From CAZMVY01 sp964617875 (lineage in GTDB: Bacteria > Planctomycetota > Phycisphaerae > UBA1845 > PWPN01), in the NCBI GenBank assembly GCA_964617875.1, contig CAZUAI010000055.1, positions 1 through 36,803 on the forward strand: a stretch of DNA of 36,803 bases, in the 5' to 3' direction. The stretch's first letter is position 1. Every line of letters starts with the position of its first letter. The translations under genes and the position numbers were made by a program. The notes under the pieces are model-generated. The model worked only from the letters and a program-made list of their open reading frames with translations, ran no database searches and was not told where the DNA came from. Shown one piece after another: positions 33,409-36,803 of this stretch.

Positions 33409-34416
33409 ATGTGGGAGCAGCGTTGGCATCCGCTGCGGGAGGAGTGGGTCATCATCGCCGCGCACCGGCAGGACCGGCCGTGGAGCGGGGCCGAGGTGGG
33501 CCGACGGCCGGCGGCGCTGCCGGAGTACGTGCCGGACTGCTATCTGTGTCCGGGCAACACCCGCGTGAGCGGCCAAAGGAACCCTCCCTACGTGCAGACG
33601 TTCGTGTTCGATAACGACCTGCCTTGCGTCGGTCTGCACGCCCCGCGCGGTCTCGAACGCCCCGCGGGGATCTACCGGAACCGGCCCGCCGTCGGCGTCG
33701 CGCGGGTCGTGTGCTACAGCCCGAAGCACCACCTGACGCTGGCGGACCTCGAGCCGGCGGAGATCGCGAACCTTCTCCGCGTCTGGCAGGCCGAGTACCG
33801 CGAACTCGGCGCCCGGCCCGAGATTGCGCACGTGCTCATCTTCGAGAACAAGGGCGAGGTCGTCGGCGTCTCGAACCCGCACCCGCACTGCCAGATCTAC
33901 GCGACGAACTTCGTGTTCAAGACGATCGAGACCGAAGCCGACGCGACCCGCCGCCACCTCGCCAAAACGGGGCGCGTGCTGTTCCAGGACATCCTCGCGG
34001 CGGAAAAGGCCGACGGGCGGCGGATCCTCTGCGAGAACGGCACGGCCGTCGGGTTCGTGCCGTACTTCGCGCGGTACGCCTACGAGGTTTATGTCGCTCC
34101 GAAGGCCACGCACGCGAGCATCGCGGCGCTGTCGGAGGCGGAGGTCGACGACCTCGCCCGCGTCCTGAAGACCGTGCTGGTGAAGTTCGACAATCTGTGG
34201 CGGATGCCGTTTCCCTATGTGATGGCTCTGCACCAGGCCCCGACGGACGGCGGCGACTACCGCGGCTTCCACTTCCACATCGAGTTCCATCCGCCGTTGC
34301 GCAAACCGAACCTGCTCAAGTACCTCGCCGGCCCCGAGATCGGCGGCGGGAGCTTCCTCAGCGACACCTCGCCGGAGGACAAGGCGGCGGAACTCAGGGA
34401 AAGCGCCGGGCCCTGA
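33409..34416 (+). CDS. galT: Galactose-1-phosphate uridylyltransferase
   Basis: A 335-aa protein. The ATG at 33409 matches the family start (MWEQRWHPLREEWVIIAAHR). Features: zinc-site CYLCPGN, NDLPCV (with FVFDND), ENKGEVVGVSNPHPHCQIYA containing the His-Pro-His active site (nucleophilic second His), and the late FHFHIEFHPP. It transfers UMP from UDP-glucose to galactose-1-phosphate in the Leloir pathway. It follows the TrkA-N gene after 127 bp. A short GC-rich palindrome covers its stop codon. Directly downstream begins degraded mobile DNA. Confidence 0.93.
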   Translation: MWEQRWHPLREEWVIIAAHRQDRPWSGAEVGRRPAALPEYVPDCYLCPGNTRVSGQRNPPYVQTFVFDNDLPCVGLHAPRGLERPAGIYRNRPAVGVARVVCYSPKHHLTLADLEPAEIANLLRVWQAEYRELGARPEIAHVLIFENKGEVVGVSNPHPHCQIYATNFVFKTIETEADATRRHLAKTGRVLFQDILAAEKADGRRILCENGTAVGFVPYFARYAYEVYVAPKATHASIAALSEAEVDDLARVLKTVLVKFDNLWRMPFPYVMALHQAPTDGGDYRGFHFHIEFHPPLRKPNLLKYLAGPEIGGGSFLSDTSPEDKAAELRESAGP

Positions 34417-34499
34417 GGGCCGGGCTCCCGCGGTACCATGGCTGCCGGTCTTCGAGTTGCGGGGCAGTGTGGACTGCGGCGGCCCGGAAACCGCTTTGG

Positions 34500-34755
34500 A
34501 TACACGCGGAGCGTCCTGGCTCGCGGGTGGCCTCATGCAGGCGGTACGGCGCGGACCCGTTCGCGTACCTGAAGGATGTGCTGACGCGGATCGCGGCGAC
34601 GCCGGCGAGCCAACTCGACCAGTTCCTGCCGGACCGCTGGAAGGCCGTCCGCGCGTCCGCGGCCGAGTGATTCCTCTTCTTTTCACTCCCCAGGCGCCGC
34701 CAATCCACATGCCGACCGTTCGCCATGCAGCCCGCGGGGTTCACAGGACGCTTAC
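34500..34755 (+). mobile_element. IS66-family remnant: transposase 3' end and right terminal repeat
   Basis: In one frame ending with TGA at 34668-34670 the sequence reads SCRRYGADPFAYLKDVLTRI then AATPASQLDQFLPDRWKA, the C-terminal end of IS66 TnpC transposases. Downstream TTCACAGGACGCTTAC, ending at 34755, matches the right end of IS66 elements (terminal GTAAGCG on the complementary strand). The rest of the transposase, TnpA/TnpB and the left end are missing, so this is an inactive stump. The 34417-34499 stretch between galT and this remnant has no recognisable feature. Confidence 0.7.
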
Positions 34756-34759
34756 GTTT

Positions 34760-34833
34760 CTTCTGCGTGCTTCGGGGGTTTCACGGTTCGGGTATCCGGG
34801 CGCGGGCCGAGTCAACCCACGAAACACGCGAAG
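34760..34833. repeat. Imperfect hairpin repeat related to the MITE arms
   Basis: CTTCTGCGTGCTTCGGGGGTT (first 20 at 34760-34779) and AACCCACGAAACACGCGAAG (34814-34833) are complementary apart from two mismatches and one extra base. The arm resembles the internal arms of the 175-bp MITE (CGCGAAACACGCGGAA). It lies immediately after the IS66 end and provides the stop codon of the RHS fragment, so it probably arrived by insertion or deletion there. Confidence 0.5.
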
Positions 34834-35314
34834 TGAGAACAGGGTGGGAGGCTCGCACGCGGCTCCGTGCCGCGGTCTTCGCCGTCACGCCCGTCCAGCA
34901 CGAGGACCACGTTATACCCGTCGTACACGAAACGCCAGTCCTCCGTCGGCGTCGCGTCGTTCCAGCTGCTGCCGTCCCAGGTGTACACCAGCTTCCGCAC
35001 CCGGCGGTTCATGTAATCATACTCGAACCGCACCTTCTTGTCGTTGCCCGGGTCATCGACCTGCGGCGTCAGCGGCCGGGCCTCGATCAGGCGGTTCTCG
35101 GCGTCCCAGGTGTACGCCAATGGTCGGACGTCGCCCTGGCAGGCCGGCGGCTGATTCGACTTGTTGAAGCAGTGCATGAACGCGGTGTAGTCGCTGATAT
35201 CCACATCGCCGTCACCATCGGCGTCCGCCCGGTTGCAGTCCGCGGCCGACGGCGGGGGCGGGTTCCCGACGCTGGGAGAGTTGTTCGGACCGTTGAAGCA
35301 CGCGGAAAACAGCG

Positions 35315-35322
35315 TGAAATCG
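35315..35322. repeat. Target-site duplication of the MITE, left copy
   Basis: TGAAATCG directly abuts the left end of the element and is identical to 35498-35505. On the minus strand both copies encode the same Asp-Phe (GAT TTC) of the RHS protein. Confidence 0.88.
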
Positions 35323-35497
35323 GAGAGTGTAGCAACATTACAGAGTTCTCGCCGTCGCGATCGGCGGATATCGAGCCGCTTTTCGCGTGGTTCGCGTATT
35401 TCGCGGTCCCCAAACAGAATCGAACCGCGAAACACGCGGAATACGCGAAAGCCGGCCGGAATACCACGGGATCACTCTGTAATGATGCTACAGTCTC
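35323..35497. mobile_element. 175-bp MITE inserted in the RHS/dockerin gene
   Basis: The ends are 24-bp inverted repeats (35323-35346 and 35474-35497) with 22 identical positions, outer sequence GAGA. They are flanked by the 8-bp duplication TGAAATCG. Inside, two 27-base arms (35381-35407 and 35424-35450, four mismatches) form a large hairpin around a 16-base loop. There is no room for a transposase, so it would be moved in trans by an element sharing its ends; the identical end at 31-54 may belong to one. Insertion adds 183 bp, a multiple of three, but a TGA at 35472-35474 stops the host frame. Eight-base duplications occur in several IS families, so the parent family is undecided. Confidence 0.88.
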
Positions 35498-35505
35498 TGA
35501 AATCG
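35498..35505. repeat. Target-site duplication of the MITE, right copy
   Basis: TGAAATCG, the second copy of the duplication at 35315-35322, immediately after the element end at 35497. Confidence 0.88.
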
Positions 35506-36071
35506 CTGAGGTCCACGTCGCCGTCGAGGTCGATGTCGCTCGAAATCAGCCCCGACGCCGTCATGTTGCCGTCGAGGTCGTACTCCAGAAGCTCGTTCGC
35601 CCGCGTCACGCGGGTGTACTGGTTCAGGGCGTTCCTGGCGTATCCCGCCCAATTGTCCCAATCGACGCCGTCGAGCTGGCGATTGCCGATGGCGTCGTAG
35701 TCGTAGCCCCAGGCGTACGGGCTGCCCGTGTGCGTGGCCGGCTGGGTGCTGGTGTACCGGTCGGCGGCCGTCAACTCGCTCCGGCCGTTGTAGCCCCAGA
35801 CGAAGTTGTGGCCGTCGCCGAACGCCGAGCCGGTGTGGACGACGTTCGTCCGCCGGCCGAGGGCGTCGTTGGTGTAGGCGTACTTCGAGACGGTCGGCAG
35901 GTTCGTGCCGGCCTTGTTCTCGACGAAATCAATCAGATTCCGCGTGCCCTCGTACTGCCGCTGCGTTTGCGCGAGCGGGGTGCCGCCCTGCGTCGCGAGG
36001 TACTTCACGTACTCGACGGCGTCGCTCTTGGGCGTCGTGCCGTCCTTGATCGGTTCGTACTGCACGCCGTA

Positions 36072-36113
36072 CGCCGGCAGGCCGGGAATCCCGATTCTCA
36101 CCACACGCGGCAT
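36072..36113 (-). pseudogene. Start fragment of a REP-associated (Y1-type) transposase fused to RHS
   Basis: The first 14 codons, MPRVVRIGIPGLPA, look like the start of Y1/RAYT transposases (typically MPR-x-A/V-R-x-x-IPG-x-PHHV). After them the frame switches to RHS-type sequence (YGVQYEPIKDGTTP). Repeats of the kind often found next to such transposases precede it (36149-36193). The catalytic HxH and Tyr are absent. This is recognition from a short stretch, so moderately uncertain. Confidence 0.45.
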
Positions 36114-36144
36114 GCGGATACCCTATCACGAAAGGCCGGCCCAG

Positions 36145-36750
36145 TCACATAACCGGCGACTGTCCCCCGGGCTGCCATATCGGTGACTGTCCCGAAGAAT
36201 CGAGAATCGTAGGTCGGGAAAGTGGCTTCGATATTGGCGGAGGCGGAAGGGCTTCGAAGGCTTGCTGGGCTCGGCGCATGAGGGCACGGGCCTCCGACGC
36301 CTCCGGCCCGAGTGCCGTCTCAGCTGATACCATGATCGTCGTGCCGGACGCATCTCCCATGCCATGGGCGTCAAGAAGCTGCCGGTGCAGGCGATCGGCG
36401 TCACCTGTCTTCAGCGGGTTCGTGAGTGTGGTCCCGTCAGGCAACACGACGATCAGAGCATCCGTTGCCCGGCGGATCTGAACATCGTCAAGGCCCGCAT
36501 CGCTCAGTCGAAGCACCGTCCGATGCCGATCCGCGCTCTTGATGAGTCTGATCCATGCTGGTTCCCAGAATCCACGGCCCTGTCCCCGTGCGGGCACGAC
36601 GACCACCAGCAGCAGGTTCAGTTGCCTGTCAGCGATGGCGAAGTTGCCTGCCTCGTCAGCAGCCACGAATTCGAAGTACCATGGAGAAAGACAGGGAGGG
36701 ACGTTCTTTGCAGGGTAGTGAAACAGTGGGCGGAAGTGGATCCGACACAA
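36145..36750 (-). CDS. Hypothetical protein, possibly truncated
   Basis: A 201-aa open frame beginning with a weak TTG at 36750; the true start may differ. Base composition at third positions looks coding (TNPLKTGDADRLHRQLLDAH; GPEASEARALMRRAQQAFEA). A hydrophobic stretch NLLLVVVVPA lies near residue 45. I recognise no domain. The last residues (SSGQSPIWQPGGQSPVM) are translated GACTGTCCC repeats, so the original C-terminus has probably been replaced. Confidence 0.4.
   Translation of the reverse strand: MCRIHFRPLFHYPAKNVPPCLSPWYFEFVAADEAGNFAIADRQLNLLLVVVVPARGQGRGFWEPAWIRLIKSADRHRTVLRLSDAGLDDVQIRRATDALIVVLPDGTTLTNPLKTGDADRLHRQLLDAHGMGDASGTTIMVSAETALGPEASEARALMRRAQQAFEALPPPPISKPLSRPTILDSSGQSPIWQPGGQSPVM
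36149..36193. repeat. Tandem GGYGACTGTCCC motif (REP/transposase-associated)
   Basis: Two related units, ATAACCGGCGACTGTCCC (36149-36166) and ATATCGGTGACTGTCCC (36177-36193), lie head to tail just upstream of the transposase-like start at 36113. From memory, GTGACTGTCCC motifs commonly flank Y1-type transposase genes in diverse bacteria. Here they mark the boundary between the hypothetical gene and the RHS remnant. Confidence 0.5.
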
Positions 36751-36803
36751 ACAAGGCTCTTCTCCTGAAAGCGCACCGCATTTCTGGCCCTCATGCTTCG
36801 GGC

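Larger units (their letters stand above)
34812..36113 (-). pseudogene. RHS/YD-repeat protein with dockerin-like motifs, split and truncated
   Basis: The two halves are in the same frame. The upstream half (36113-35472) has YD-type repeats (YTNDALGRR, YDAIGNR, YDLDGNMT) and runs into DIDLDGDVDLSDF. There a 175-bp element interrupts it and supplies a stop. The downstream half resumes SDFTLFSACFNGPNN, a second Asp-rich motif (DADGDGDVDISDYTAFMHCF), then more YD repeats (YTWDAENRLIEARPL, FVYDGYNVVLVLDG). Joining the halves restores a dockerin-like calcium-binding motif. The 5' end is wrong (see the transposase fusion at 36072-36113) and the 3' end runs into a hairpin repeat. Intact relatives are large cell-surface proteins; this copy is dead. 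Confidence 0.82.

Overview
The window is GC-rich, compactly coded DNA from what looks like a planctomycete (PVC group), possibly a Phycisphaerae-like lineage. The clues are secreted sugar-metabolism proteins of the kinds that group expands (DUF1080, ThuA, Tat-exported Gfo/Idh/MocA, exported ADP-ribosylglycohydrolase, GH51), dockerin-like Asp-rich repeats fused to an RHS protein, a planctomycete-style integrase tail, and families of small hairpin repeats. This placement rests on gene style, not on a marker-gene phylogeny.

Layout. 1-1,320: wreckage of a mobile element (integrase 3' end, ORF6N fragment, XRE regulator), bounded on the left by the terminal repeat of a transposable element. 1,322-5,881 (+): three exported sugar-related proteins (ADP-ribosylglycohydrolase fold, Gfo/Idh/MocA oxidoreductase, double DUF1080). 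6,153-13,495 (-): a type IV pilus / type II secretion cluster, read pilB, pilT, second gspE/pilB, pilC, pseudopilin, with a sigma70-like promoter in front. 13,639-17,929 (-): thioesterase, universal stress protein, NRAMP metal transporter, HemB, a zinc-ribbon membrane protein and an isochorismatase-type hydrolase. 18,125-19,309 (+): an SDR oxidoreductase and a tiny Cys/Asp/Trp-rich exported protein. 19,430-21,538 (-): ThuA protein and a class I aminotransferase. 21,818-24,782 (+): a promoter, an aromatic-residue-rich leader peptide with a complete attenuator, serS, and aroF (DAHP synthase). 25,007-26,144 (+): methyltransferase and GNAT acetyltransferase. 26,184-27,725 (-): a large coiled-coil lipoprotein of unknown function. 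28,055-29,128 (+): a strong promoter, a structured leader ending in a textbook terminator, and pyrK. 29,134-31,545 (-): GH51 arabinofuranosidase. 32,013-34,416 (+): a coiled-coil protein, a TrkA-N protein with an extra N-terminal domain, and galT. 34,500-36,750: a gene graveyard with an IS66 3' end, hairpin repeats, an RHS/dockerin pseudogene split by a 175-bp MITE, and a start fragment of a REP-associated transposase.

The most interesting item is the attenuator at 21,818-22,014. A 22-codon leader ORF carries three Tyr, three Phe and two Trp codons in a row broken only by one Ser. It is followed by mutually exclusive anti-terminator and terminator pairings, and its first structural gene is seryl-tRNA synthetase, with the first enzyme of aromatic amino-acid synthesis downstream. 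The divergent aminotransferase fits the same theme. Second is the MITE, whose 24-bp inverted repeats and 8-bp target duplication can be read directly, and whose in-silico removal restores a dockerin-like motif in frame. Third is the pyrK leader RNA.

No tRNA, rRNA, CRISPR array or replication origin was seen.
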